From JBEATZ01 sp041178545 (GTDB taxonomy: Bacteria > Planctomycetota > UBA1135 > UBA2386), in the NCBI GenBank assembly GCA_041178545.1, contig JBEGVB010000016.1:1-40032 (forward strand): a stretch of DNA of 40,032 bases. Reading direction: 5' to 3'. Made by a program: the position numbers and the translations under genes. A model generated the notes under the pieces. The model saw only the letters and a program-made list of their open reading frames with translations, was not told the DNA's origin and searched no databases. Of the stretch, positions 32,259 to 40,032 are shown piece by piece (within the stretch, counting starts at the first letter, position 1; each line of letters opens with the position of its first letter).

Positions 32259-33190
32259 CGGTGTGCACCCCTGCGCTCGCGCATGCGGAAGAACCGGACG
32301 ATGGGGTCGGCAACGCTCCCGTGCGTGGAGACGTCGAGCACGTCGATGCCTGCGCGCCTGCACACCTCGTCCACCTCGCGCCGGGCACGCTGTGCCCCTG
32401 CCTCGAGGGCACTGCGCACGGCGCGGCTGGAGCTGTCCACCCAACGCTCGGCCCCGGTCTCCAGGTCCCGCAACCGCAACAGGCCGGCTGCAGGCAGCTG
32501 CTCGCTGCGCGGGTCGCGCACACGCACGAGCACCAGGTCGTGGCGCCGGGAGAGCACGCGCATCTCGTGCTCGGGCACCTCGGCAAACGCATCCGTGACG
32601 AGGAACACGACAGCACGCCGACGCTGCACCCTGCCCGCGAACTCGAGGGCCGCAGCCAGGTCGGTGCCCTTGCCCACGGGTTCGTGTGCGTAGGCGTCGC
32701 GGATCAGCCGGAGCACGTGGCCCCTGCCCTTCTTGGCGGGGAGATGTCGCTCGACGCGGTCGGAGAAGGCAACGAGGCCGGCCTTGTCGTTGTTGCGCGC
32801 TGCTGCGAACGCAACGCAGCCGCAGAACAGCGCGGCAGTCGCGCGGACCGAGCGCAGGCGGCCCGACGGGCCCTGCTCGCGGGTGCCGAAACGGGTGGAG
32901 GCACTGAGGTCGAGGAGCAACATCACCGTGAGCTCGCGCTCCTCGACAAACTTCTTGATGTGAGGCCTGCCGGTGCGCGCCGTCACGTTCCAGTCGATGG
33001 ACCGCGGGTCGTCGCCCTCGGTGAACTCACGCACTTCCTCGAACTCGATGCCCGAGCCGCGGAACACGGAGCTGTAGCCGCCTGCCAACACGTCCGTGAC
33101 CATGCGGTCCGTCCGGACCTGGATCCGGCGGATCTCGGCGAGCGCGTCGCGGTCGAGCGGCGCGGCAGCAGTCCGGTTGGCGGGGCTCAC
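32255..33190 (-). CDS. DUF58 domain protein
   Basis: The 311-residue soluble protein carries the DUF58 signature 'EFTEGDDPRSIDWNVTARTG' followed by 'KFVEERELTVMLLLDLSAS', which merges into a VWA-like fold. DUF58 proteins are almost always encoded next to moxR and are thought to be substrates or adaptors of the MoxR ATPase; the exact job is not established. Start ATG 33190 lies 11 bp after the MoxR stop. The stop overlaps the next gene's GTG start. Full length, with no disruption. Confidence 0.92.
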   Translation of the reverse strand: MSPANRTAAAPLDRDALAEIRRIQVRTDRMVTDVLAGGYSSVFRGSGIEFEEVREFTEGDDPRSIDWNVTARTGRPHIKKFVEERELTVMLLLDLSASTRFGTREQGPSGRLRSVRATAALFCGCVAFAAARNNDKAGLVAFSDRVERHLPAKKGRGHVLRLIRDAYAHEPVGKGTDLAAALEFAGRVQRRRAVVFLVTDAFAEVPEHEMRVLSRRHDLVLVRVRDPRSEQLPAAGLLRLRDLETGAERWVDSSSRAVRSALEAGAQRARREVDEVCRRAGIDVLDVSTHGSVADPIVRFFRMRERRGAHR

Positions 33191-33201
33191 GACCGTGCGG
33201 C

Positions 33202-34191
33202 TCAGGGTACGGGGACGGTGTCGAAGACCTGCCGCAGCACGTCCTCGCTCGTGAGGCCCTCGGCCTCTGCCTCGTAGGTGGTGAGCACGCGGTGGCGCAG
33301 CACCGCGTGGCCCACGGCCTTCACGTCCTGCGGGGTGACGAACCCACGGCCCTGCAGGAACGCGTGCGCACGCGACGCCCGGACCAGCGCAAGCGAAGCG
33401 CGCGGCGAGGCACCGTAGAGGATGAGCGGGGCGAGCTTGCCCAGCCCTGCTGCCTCCGGCTCACGCGTGGCGAACACGAGGTCGACCACGTAGTGCTTGA
33501 CCTTGTCGTCGAGGTAGATGGTGTCGAGCAGCGCGCGGCAACGCATCAGCGCCTCGATGCTGGTCACCGGCTTCACGTCGATGCGGCTGCCGATCGCGCC
33601 CATGCGCTCGATGATGCGCAGTTCTTCCGCACGGTCCGGGTAGCCGACCACGAGCTTGAGCAGGAACCGGTCGACCTGCGCCTCCGGCAGCGGGTACGTG
33701 CCTTCCTGCTCGACCGGGTTCTGGGTCGCCAGCACGAGGAACGGCTTGGGCAGCTGCCGCGTGTCCCCCGCCAGACTCACCTGTCGCTCCTGCATGGCCT
33801 CGAGCAGCGCAGACTGCACCTTCGCTGGCGCGCGGTTGATCTCGTCGGCCAGCACGAAGTTGGCGAACAGCGGCCCCTCGCGCACCGACCAACTCGCGTT
33901 GCGCGGGTCGTACATGTGCGTGCCGATGAGGTCCGCGGGCAGCAGGTCGGGGGTGAACTGGATCCTGCGGAACCTGCCGCCCACGGCCTGGGCGAGCGTG
34001 GACACGGCAAGCGACTTGGCGAGGCCCGGGAGGCCCTCCAGCAGCACGTGTCCGTCCGCCAGCAGGGCCACCAGCAGACCGTCCACGAGCTGGTCCTGGC
34101 CGACGATGACGTCGTGCACGGCACGACGCAGGTCCTGGAGCGTCTTGCTCTCTGATTCGATCTGTCTGGTGACGGCGGCTACGTCGGTCAT
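33202..34191 (-). CDS. MoxR family AAA+ ATPase
   Basis: The 329-residue cytoplasmic chaperone-like ATPase has Walker A 'GLPGLAKS' at 53-60 (Ser where many relatives have Thr), Walker B 'FVLADEINRAP' at ~112-122, sensor 1 'LATQNPVEQEGTYPLPEAQ' and the Arg-finger context 'DRFLL'. A helical C-terminal lid includes 'LILYGASPRASLALVRASRA'. MoxR ATPases remodel or activate VWA-domain partners. Here the partners are the DUF58, BatA and BatB proteins immediately downstream. A 49-bp gap separates it from the small gene upstream. No clear ribosome binding site precedes ATG 34191. Confidence 0.96.
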   Translation of the reverse strand: MTDVAAVTRQIESESKTLQDLRRAVHDVIVGQDQLVDGLLVALLADGHVLLEGLPGLAKSLAVSTLAQAVGGRFRRIQFTPDLLPADLIGTHMYDPRNASWSVREGPLFANFVLADEINRAPAKVQSALLEAMQERQVSLAGDTRQLPKPFLVLATQNPVEQEGTYPLPEAQVDRFLLKLVVGYPDRAEELRIIERMGAIGSRIDVKPVTSIEALMRCRALLDTIYLDDKVKHYVVDLVFATREPEAAGLGKLAPLILYGASPRASLALVRASRAHAFLQGRGFVTPQDVKAVGHAVLRHRVLTTYEAEAEGLTSEDVLRQVFDTVPVP

Positions 34192-34240
34192 GGGGCGACC
34201 AACGATACTTGGCGCCGATTGCTCCTCAATCGACCCGTGG

Positions 34241-34678
34241 TCAATCGAGGGCGCGTGCGGAGTCGCGTTTCGCGAAGCGGTCCCGCCAGGACAGGAACTT
34301 CACGCCCTCCGCGACCTCGGGCCGGCCCCACACGTTCTTCCAGGCAGCCTCGGTGTCGCCACCCGCAGCGCGGACCGCTGCGGCCGCGGTGGAGGCATCG
34401 CCTTGCAGCTCCACCACCGCGAGGGGCGCACCCTGACGTGCCTTGAGCTCGGCATACCTGCGGCAGTAGTCGTCGAACCCCGACAACGGCTTGTCCGTTC
34501 CCTGTACCAACCGCAGGGCGAGGGCCTCGGCCATCGGCACGCCGTGCGCCCGGGCGGCAGCAGCCACCGCGTCCTGCTCGGCCTCGACGGCAAGGAAGTC
34601 GGAGCTGGCGCGCAAGCCGGCGAAGCAGGCGCCGAACAGCAACGCGAGCCCGGCAAGCACCGTCCAGGAGCCCCTCAC
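34241..34678 (-). CDS. Small membrane-anchored hypothetical protein
   Basis: The 145-residue protein has an N-terminal hydrophobic segment (~6-22) ending in 'FGACFAG'. This may be a membrane anchor or an atypical lipobox with Phe at -3. The rest is helical and charged ('SDFLAVEAEQDAVAAAARAH', 'WKNVWGRPEVAEGVKFLSWR') and likely periplasmic. No family is recognised. The start is GTG 34678 in a GTGA overlap with the HEAT protein stop. It lies 49 bp upstream of moxR and may be an accessory part of the MoxR-Bat system. Confidence 0.72.
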   Translation of the reverse strand: MRGSWTVLAGLALLFGACFAGLRASSDFLAVEAEQDAVAAAARAHGVPMAEALALRLVQGTDKPLSGFDDYCRRYAELKARQGAPLAVVELQGDASTAAAAVRAAGGDTEAAWKNVWGRPEVAEGVKFLSWRDRFAKRDSARALD

Positions 34679-37527
34679 CGCGACCCCGTCTTGTTGGCGT
34701 CGTGGAGCGCCACGTACCGGGCGGCGATCGCGTCCAACGCCTCCTGTGGGGTCATCGAGGTGACCGCGCCGTAGTCCTCGCCGCTGACCGCGCGCAGCAC
34801 GGCGGCAGCCAGGATGCGGTGGCGTGGTGCGGGTGCGGATCGGAGCAGTCGTGCGAGTTCGGGCACGCTGCGCAGCCCAGCCCCGGGGGTGTACATGTCG
34901 TCGGTCAGCGCGTGCTTGACCTTGGCCTCGTCCAGCCCGCGAAGCAGCCAACGCCACTGCGACTCCTCCCGGTGCGCGCGCCACCACTGCTCGAGCACGA
35001 GCAGACGGTCGTTGCGCGAGGCGAACTCGGCACCCGTGGTGGCCTCGATCATCGCCACGATGGGCAACGGGTCCTTCGCACTGCGGAGCAGGTCGATGAG
35101 TTCGGGCACCACCTCGGGGTCCTGGTAGCTGCCGAGCAGCAGCACGACCTCGGCTCGGGCTGCGAGCCCGTCCATGCGCAGCTGTGCGCGCAGTGCCGGG
35201 ACCGCCCACCTGGCGCCCATGCGCTGCAGGTGGAAGCGAGCCAGCTCACCGGTCTCGCTCGCCGGCGCACTCACGAACAAGTCGGTGAGCAGGTTGGCTG
35301 CGCGTGCGTCCTTGAGCTCGCCAAGGCCGCGGATGGCTGCGAGCCGGTCCTCGACCACCGGCGAGCCGATCGCCTGCCGGAGCGTGTCGAAGGCCGTGGG
35401 CCAGCCGATCCTGCCGATGCTGTGCAGTGCCTCGCGCCGCAGCACCGGGTCGGTGGCAGGGTCGGCAACCCACTTCACGAGGATCGGTGCCGCGTCGGCG
35501 ACACCCAGCATGCCGACGGCAAACACTGCCGAGCGCTGCACGTCGGGGTCGGCGTCTGCAAGCAGCTTCACCAGCTCGGGACCGTTGCGCGGGTCACGCA
35601 GCGACACGATCTCGTCGATGGCTGCGAGCCGCACCGCCTCGGTCGTGTCCGAGAGTGCCGCAAGCACACGGTCGCGGCCCAGGAGCTTGAAGAGCCTCGT
35701 CACCGCGTCGCGACCGCCACCGGTCTTCTGCCAGGCGCGGGCCACTGCCTCGCGCCAGACGGTGTCGCCCGGTGTCATGGCAGCGAACTCGAGGAGCAGC
35801 GACTCCATTGCCCCCAGCTGCGGCGAGGCGTCGACCAGGGCGATCATGCGCCTGCCGGTCTCCTCGCCGAGCACTGCACCCCGGTCCGCACGGGATGCCG
35901 TGCGTTCGAGGACACGCATCCGTGCCACTTCGTCGAGAGCGGGCCACAACTCGAGGGCGCGCCGCAACAGCCGGCGCTCCTGCTCGACGGGATCGGGGTT
36001 GGCTGCAAGCCACTCGCGCTCGGCGCGCCAGAACGCTGCACGGTCGGTGGAAGGGTCGCGGTAGAGCTGCCACGCCTGCTCGCGCAGCTCGGCATCGAGC
36101 ACGTCGACGAGCCGGTCGAACCCGGGTGCGTCGGCAGCGGTGGCCACGGCCTGGGCCCTCGTGCCCTGCACCTCCAGCACGAGCAGCCGCAGGACGGGCA
36201 GCACGGCCGAGCCGACGACAGGCGCCTCGCCCATGAAACCTGCCGTGCGCAACCGATCGACGAGGGCGAGCATCTGTGCGGCCGTGAGCACGACCTCGCT
36301 GCCCGTGGAGGAAGGCTGCATGCCCGCGAGCGACTCGCCGAGGAAGCGCAGTTCCGTCTTCTCGGCAGTCAACACGATGCGTGCTGCTGCGGCATTCGCC
36401 TCGGTCACGGCAACCCTCGCGCGCATGGCGAGGAAGTCGTTCTTGGTCGCCGACCACCAGCCGCGCGGGTCGATCACGGTGCGCCCTGCGAGCAGTCGCA
36501 GCCTCGCCTGGGCGAGCGAACGCATGATGTCGATGTTGGGCAGGAACTCGACTGGCGCAACGACGTCGAGCAGTGCCTCGACCACGGCTGCATCCGTGGG
36601 CACGGGGCTCCCCATGCCGCGGTAGTTGAGGTCGGCAAGCACGATGGCGCACAGGCAGCGCGCCACCCGGTCCGGGCCTGCGAGCCCCTTCTCCAGCTCC
36701 GGGACGGCAGCGGCATCGACGAACTGTCGACCCGTCTCGGCCTCGATGCGGCTCAACGCGAACGCGCTGTAGGCCCACGAGCGGTCGATGGCCGGCTGCT
36801 GCAGGAACTCGCGCAGCATCTGGGCCGCGCCCTCGCCCTGGCGGACCAGCGCCGTGCAGGCAGGACCGGCCACCGTGGGGTCGCGCGACAGCAACGCGAT
36901 GAGCTTGCGACGCGCATCGTCTGCAGGGATCGCGGCCAGCAGGTCGATACCGCAGAGCCGCAGGTCCGGTGACTGCTCACCCGCGAGCTCCAGAGCGAGC
37001 GTCAGGTCCTCGAGGGTCGCCCGTGCGGCGAGCAGCTCGGTGGCCGTGCGCCGCGTGACCGGGATCCGGGACCGGATGCACTCCACGAGCGCAGCACGGG
37101 CGCCCTCGCCCTTGAGCTTTGCCATCGTGTCGAGCACGTCTCGTGCAGCAGCACCCAGCGGGCGGGCCAACGCCTGGAAGAGCAACTCGTCTGCGACCTT
37201 TGGGGTGCCGAACCGCCGCGCGACCAGCATGAGGAACTGCAGCTCGCGCACCTGAGCCTTGCGCGCCACCTCGACCACGAGGTTCTCCAGCTTGGGCTCG
37301 GGGTAGCGCTGGCCGAGCTCGGTGAGCAGCTGCTCCACCTTGGGGGCGGGGCCCTGCAGGTTGAGCAGGTCGGCACGGAACCGGGTCAGGTCGTCCTGCT
37401 TGGGCGCGGCAGCCTCCCGCGCGGCAGCAGCCGGGTCCACCTTGGGCGGCGGCAGCTTGAGGCTCGGGTTCTGGGCATGCGCGGCGGCGCAGAGGGCCAG
37501 CAGGGCGATCCAACCGTGTGGGTGCAT
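34675..37527 (-). CDS. Large secreted HEAT-repeat protein
   Basis: About 950 residues. The signal peptide (MHPHGWIALLALCAAAHA) sets the start at ATG 37527; upstream frame is not protein-like. The remainder is almost wholly alpha-helical with many HEAT/PBS-lyase-like repeats, clearest at ~90-330 and ~610-900 ('AAIDEIVSLRDPRNGPELVK', 'SAVFAVGMLGVADAAPILVK', 'AIRGLGELKDARAANLLTDL'). No heme motif or catalytic site is seen. It is probably a periplasmic scaffold that binds other proteins. It is the first gene of the MoxR-Bat operon and overlaps the next by 4 nt. Its upstream region is shared with the divergent EamA gene. Confidence 0.85.
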   Translation of the reverse strand: MHPHGWIALLALCAAAHAQNPSLKLPPPKVDPAAAAREAAAPKQDDLTRFRADLLNLQGPAPKVEQLLTELGQRYPEPKLENLVVEVARKAQVRELQFLMLVARRFGTPKVADELLFQALARPLGAAARDVLDTMAKLKGEGARAALVECIRSRIPVTRRTATELLAARATLEDLTLALELAGEQSPDLRLCGIDLLAAIPADDARRKLIALLSRDPTVAGPACTALVRQGEGAAQMLREFLQQPAIDRSWAYSAFALSRIEAETGRQFVDAAAVPELEKGLAGPDRVARCLCAIVLADLNYRGMGSPVPTDAAVVEALLDVVAPVEFLPNIDIMRSLAQARLRLLAGRTVIDPRGWWSATKNDFLAMRARVAVTEANAAAARIVLTAEKTELRFLGESLAGMQPSSTGSEVVLTAAQMLALVDRLRTAGFMGEAPVVGSAVLPVLRLLVLEVQGTRAQAVATAADAPGFDRLVDVLDAELREQAWQLYRDPSTDRAAFWRAEREWLAANPDPVEQERRLLRRALELWPALDEVARMRVLERTASRADRGAVLGEETGRRMIALVDASPQLGAMESLLLEFAAMTPGDTVWREAVARAWQKTGGGRDAVTRLFKLLGRDRVLAALSDTTEAVRLAAIDEIVSLRDPRNGPELVKLLADADPDVQRSAVFAVGMLGVADAAPILVKWVADPATDPVLRREALHSIGRIGWPTAFDTLRQAIGSPVVEDRLAAIRGLGELKDARAANLLTDLFVSAPASETGELARFHLQRMGARWAVPALRAQLRMDGLAARAEVVLLLGSYQDPEVVPELIDLLRSAKDPLPIVAMIEATTGAEFASRNDRLLVLEQWWRAHREESQWRWLLRGLDEAKVKHALTDDMYTPGAGLRSVPELARLLRSAPAPRHRILAAAVLRAVSGEDYGAVTSMTPQEALDAIAARYVALHDANKTGSR

Positions 37528-37584
37528 CGTGGTTCCGTGGGTCCGGGCCGGGCAGGGCGCCAGACGGGTCGAGGGGGCGGGGAA

Positions 37585-37590
37585 TATAGA
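37585..37590. promoter_or_regulatory. Isolated AT-rich patch between divergent genes (possible -10)
   Basis: AATATAGA (37583-37590) is the only AT-rich run in the region between the leftward HEAT gene and the rightward EamA gene. It can be read as TATAGA rightward or TATATT leftward. I find no good -35 at standard spacing on either strand. Confidence 0.25.
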
Positions 37591-37662
37591 CCAAGGCCGG
37601 TTCCAACGCCCGTCCACCCCGCCCTTGCTTCGCGGACGCACGGGGGCAAGCTCCCCAACCCC

Positions 37663-38565
37663 TTGGCTTCCCACCCCCTGCTCGTGCACGCAGCCCTGCT
37701 CACCGTCTCGGTGGTGTTCGGAGCCAACTACGTGTTCACCAAGGAGATCCTCGGGGTGCTGCCCCCGCAGGCATGGATCTTCTTCCGCATCGCCGCGGCC
37801 ACCGCGGTATTCATACCGATTGCGTGGGTGCTTGCGCGGTCGCGCATCCCCTCCCGCCAGTACGGTTGGCTGTGCCTTGCCGCGCTGCTGGGAGTCGTCG
37901 TCAACCAAGTGCTGTTCACCGAGGGCATGGCCCGCACCACGCCCGCGCACTCGGCCGTGGTCACCGCGATCATCCCGGCGTGGACGCTGCTGGCAGCGGT
38001 GCTCGCCGGACAGGAGCGCCTCTCGGGCCGCAAGGTCACCGCCATCCTGGTGGCCCTCGCCGGCGTGGCCATCCTGCTCGAGGCAGACCAGTTGTTCGCG
38101 CATGGCACGGGCGTGACCCACGAGATGCTCGTGGGCGACCTGCTCACCATGGCCAGTGGCATCTCGTTTGCCGGGCACCTCGTGGTCATGCGTTGGATCG
38201 GCAGGTCGCTCGACCCCTGGGCCAGCCTCGCGGTGATGTTCGCGTTCGCAACGCTCGCCAACGGCATCTGGTGCGGCCCGGCCCTCGAGCACGCCCATCT
38301 CGAACGCGTGGTGCAGCAACCCGTGCTGTGGTACGCGCTCTACGGCGTGCTCGCCGCCTCGGTGCTGACCTACTTCCTCAACACTTGGGCGCTGCAGCGG
38401 GTCGACAGCTCGCGCGTGGCGCTCTACATCAACGTGCAGCCGATCGTCGCCGCCTCGCTGGGCTGGGCCTTCGGATACCCGGCACCCACGTGGCGCTTCG
38501 TCACCGCGCTCGTGCTGGTCGCCACCGGCCTGCTGCTGCTCAACCGAGCGAACCGGACAGGCTGA
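37663..38565 (+). CDS. EamA/DMT family transporter
   Basis: About 300 residues with ten hydrophobic helices in two EamA repeats, the usual length. Motifs: first helix 'LTVSVVFGANYVFTKEIL', 'FFRIAAATAVFIPIAWVLA', 'TTPAHSAVVTAIIPAWTLLA', and the second repeat 'GDLLTMASGISFAGHLVVMR' with 'YFLNTWALQRVDSSRVALYI'. It exports or imports an unknown small metabolite across the cytoplasmic membrane. There is no in-frame ATG near the N-terminus. TTG 37663 and GTG 37684 are candidates; GTG 37684 gives the tightest match to the family N-terminus, and neither has a clear ribosome binding site. Divergent from the HEAT gene, with the RNA methyltransferase gene 47 bp downstream. Confidence 0.85.
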   Translation: MASHPLLVHAALLTVSVVFGANYVFTKEILGVLPPQAWIFFRIAAATAVFIPIAWVLARSRIPSRQYGWLCLAALLGVVVNQVLFTEGMARTTPAHSAVVTAIIPAWTLLAAVLAGQERLSGRKVTAILVALAGVAILLEADQLFAHGTGVTHEMLVGDLLTMASGISFAGHLVVMRWIGRSLDPWASLAVMFAFATLANGIWCGPALEHAHLERVVQQPVLWYALYGVLAASVLTYFLNTWALQRVDSSRVALYINVQPIVAASLGWAFGYPAPTWRFVTALVLVATGLLLLNRANRTG

Positions 38566-38612
38566 GCTTCGCGCTGCGGATTCGCGTGCGCGGCGCGTAT
38601 GGTCTCCGCCCC

Positions 38613-39779
38613 ATGTCCAGCCTCGCGATCGGCCAGGTCCTCGAAGTCACCGCAGAGAAGCTCGCCTTCGGCGGGTCCGCCATCGCGCGCCACGATGGCG
38701 CCGTGCTGTTCGTGCCCTTTGCCGCACCGGGCGACCGGCTGCGGGTCGTGGTGACCGAGGCCGACAAGCGATTCTTCCGTGCCACCATCCAGCAGGTGCT
38801 GGAGCCCTCGCCCCACCGGCGCGAACCGAGGTGCAGCCTGTTCGGCAAGTGCGGCGGCTGCCAGTTCCAGCACGTGACCTACGAGGAACAGGTCCGGCAG
38901 AAGGCCGAGATCGTGCGCGACGCACTGGTGCGCATCGGCGGCTTCGACTGGCAGCAGCCGATCCGCGTGCACACGGGCGAGGAATGGGGTTACCGCTCGC
39001 GCACCCAGCTCAAGTGCGAGCCGGGCGCGCTCGGATTCAACCGCCCCGAGACCAAGACCGTGATCGACGTGCCCAGTTGCCCCGTGCTGGCGCCGGCGCT
39101 CAACGAGGCGCTGGTACAGGTGCGCGCTGCCGTGGCAACGCTCCCCGACGACCAGCTGCCCTACCAGGTGGAGGGCTCGTGCGGCACCAACGGAGCGATG
39201 TTCTCGCCCGACCTGCCCGGCATGAAGAAGGACCTGGTCGAACACCGCGTGTGCGGCTTCAGCTACCTGATCGAGCCCGACAGCTTCTTCCAGGGCAACC
39301 GCTTCCTCGTCGACAGCCTCGTGCAGGGCGCGGTGGCGGGCGAGCAGGGCAAGCTGTGCTACGACCTGTACGCGGGCATCGGCTTGTTCTCGCTGCCGCT
39401 CGCCAAGGCCTTCGGCGAGGTCGTGGCGGTCGAGGACGAGCGCCGGGCCGTGCTGCTCGGTCGCGTGGCGTGCCATCGCAACGACGTGCGCAACGTCGGC
39501 TACGTGCGTGATTCCGTCGAGGGCTTCCTGCGCGCCAAGCGGGCCGTGCCCGACCTCGTCCTGATGGACCCGCCGCGGCTCGGCGCCAAGCCCGCCATCC
39601 CGGGCCTGTTGCAGCTGCGCGCCCCGCGCATCGTCTACGTATCGTGCGACCCCAACACCCTCGCGCGCGACCTCAAGGAGCTGTGCGCGGGCGGCTACCT
39701 GCTGGAGTCGGTCGAGGCCTGGGACATGTTCCCCCAGACCCACCACGTCGAGTGCGTGGCGCGCCTGCGGCTCGCGTGA
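38613..39779 (+). CDS. rlmD: RNA (uracil-C5)-methyltransferase, TrmA/RlmD family
   Basis: 388 residues. An N-terminal TRAM domain (~5-65) is followed by the iron-sulfur ligand pattern C74-x5-C80-x2-C83 with C156 as fourth ligand. The Rossmann methyltransferase domain has the SAM site 'CYDLYAGIGLFSLPLAKA', 'LVLMDPPRLGAKP', and catalytic nucleophile Cys345 in 'IVYVSCDPNTLARDL'. The product should form 5-methyluridine in 23S rRNA (U1939 in E. coli) using SAM. Family members RlmC, RlmD and TrmA are hard to separate by eye; the FeS cluster and TRAM domain favour RlmD. ATG 38613 gives the family N-terminus. The stop overlaps the next gene in a GTGA junction. Confidence 0.85.
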   Translation: MSSLAIGQVLEVTAEKLAFGGSAIARHDGAVLFVPFAAPGDRLRVVVTEADKRFFRATIQQVLEPSPHRREPRCSLFGKCGGCQFQHVTYEEQVRQKAEIVRDALVRIGGFDWQQPIRVHTGEEWGYRSRTQLKCEPGALGFNRPETKTVIDVPSCPVLAPALNEALVQVRAAVATLPDDQLPYQVEGSCGTNGAMFSPDLPGMKKDLVEHRVCGFSYLIEPDSFFQGNRFLVDSLVQGAVAGEQGKLCYDLYAGIGLFSLPLAKAFGEVVAVEDERRAVLLGRVACHRNDVRNVGYVRDSVEGFLRAKRAVPDLVLMDPPRLGAKPAIPGLLQLRAPRIVYVSCDPNTLARDLKELCAGGYLLESVEAWDMFPQTHHVECVARLRLA

Positions 39780-40032
39780 GCACGACGCTAGGCGAGTGGT
39801 ATCGCGGCATCGAGTGCGCGGCACGCGCCGCGGCAACATGCGGTGACCCCGCGGCCCGCGCCGCGCTCGTGCATGCGGCGCTGGAGCCGTTGCTCGCGGA
39901 CACGGCAGCAGCACCGGCGCGGGCCTGCAGCGCGGGCTGCGCGCACTGCTGCCACTTCCCGGTGGGCGTGAGCCTCGGGGAGGCGCTGGTGCTCAGCCGC
40001 GCGGTGGGCGCCGTGCCACAGCTGCGCGCGCG
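39776..40032 (+). CDS. YkgJ-type cysteine-cluster protein (partial, cut by right edge)
   Basis: A GTG at 39776 overlaps the methyltransferase stop (GTGA) and the frame stays open to the window end, giving 85 residues. An Ala-rich helical start contains C14 and C22. Near residue 51 comes 'CSAGCAHCCHFPVGVSLGEA', the CxxxCxxCC cluster characteristic of the YkgJ/flagellin-N-methylase-like family, which is expected to bind zinc or an iron-sulfur cluster. The function of most members is unknown. Coupling to the RNA methyltransferase suggests co-expression. The rest of the protein lies outside the window. Confidence 0.8.
   Translation, partial: MSTTLGEWYRGIECAARAAATCGDPAARAALVHAALEPLLADTAAAPARACSAGCAHCCHFPVGVSLGEALVLSRAVGAVPQLRA

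Noticed and set aside
1..40032. CRISPR arrays, rRNA, tRNA, riboswitches
   Set aside because: No regularly spaced 25-40 bp repeats with unique spacers, no rRNA-like blocks and no cloverleaf with CCA end were seen; the only phased repeats are the ~10-bp array upstream of mraZ.

Overview
The window is a high-GC bacterial chromosome segment. Only the first ~0.8 kb is visibly more AT-rich. A deep-branching, peptidoglycan-containing member of the Planctomycetota is the best guess (inference). The supporting signs are a DUF1080/beta-propeller/HEAT/CxxCH chimera of the 'PVC-type heme-binding' kind, a beta-propeller diheme cytochrome, a MoxR-DUF58-BatA/B/C/D operon, and a division and cell-wall (dcw) cluster without ftsA or ftsZ. 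MurE carries the DNPR motif of meso-diaminopimelate-adding enzymes, so a DAP-type wall is expected. No rRNA, tRNA, CRISPR array, integrase or intact insertion sequence was found.

Layout. (1) 1-800: the tail of an unrecognised gene cut by the left edge, then 345 bp with no supported gene. (2) 800-8117: two leftward secreted c-type cytochrome proteins and a divergent small exported protein. An inverted repeat lies in the divergent promoter region. (3) 8138-21346: a leftward dcw operon in the order mraZ, rsmH, ftsL-like, ftsI, murE, murF, mraY, ftsW, a LysM membrane protein, murG, murC, murB. Nearly all junctions overlap or are separated by a few bases. murD is missing from its usual mraY-ftsW position. 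Upstream of mraZ is an array of seven to eight GTGG/TGGGG units spaced 10-11 bp apart, which looks like a MraZ operator. (4) 21702-23661: a lipoprotein, a DUF2200 protein and a Cys-rich protein, with three copies of an 18-25 bp repeat around the DUF2200 gene. (5) 23669-25933: a HEAT lipoprotein divergent from a GNAT-like acyltransferase with a small two-helix membrane protein. (6) 25936-37527: a nine-gene leftward operon: HEAT-repeat protein, small anchored protein, MoxR ATPase, DUF58 protein, BatD-like lipoprotein, BatA, BatB, BatC-like TPR protein, and a BatD-BatE fusion. (7) 37663-40032: rightward EamA transporter, TrmA/RlmD-type RNA methyltransferase, and the start of a YkgJ-type cysteine-cluster protein cut by the right edge.

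How the genes work together. The dcw operon makes lipid II (MurB, MurC, MurE, MurF, MraY, MurG) and polymerises and cross-links septal peptidoglycan (FtsW, FtsI, FtsL-like). The LysM protein is placed to bind the wall at the same site. The second operon is a MoxR/von Willebrand factor A system: a cytoplasmic AAA+ ATPase, a DUF58 adaptor and membrane-anchored VWA proteins with periplasmic partners, probably an envelope chaperone or assembly machine. Start codons were chosen from signal peptides, ribosome binding sites and junction geometry. Functions come from family motifs read by eye, not from database searches.
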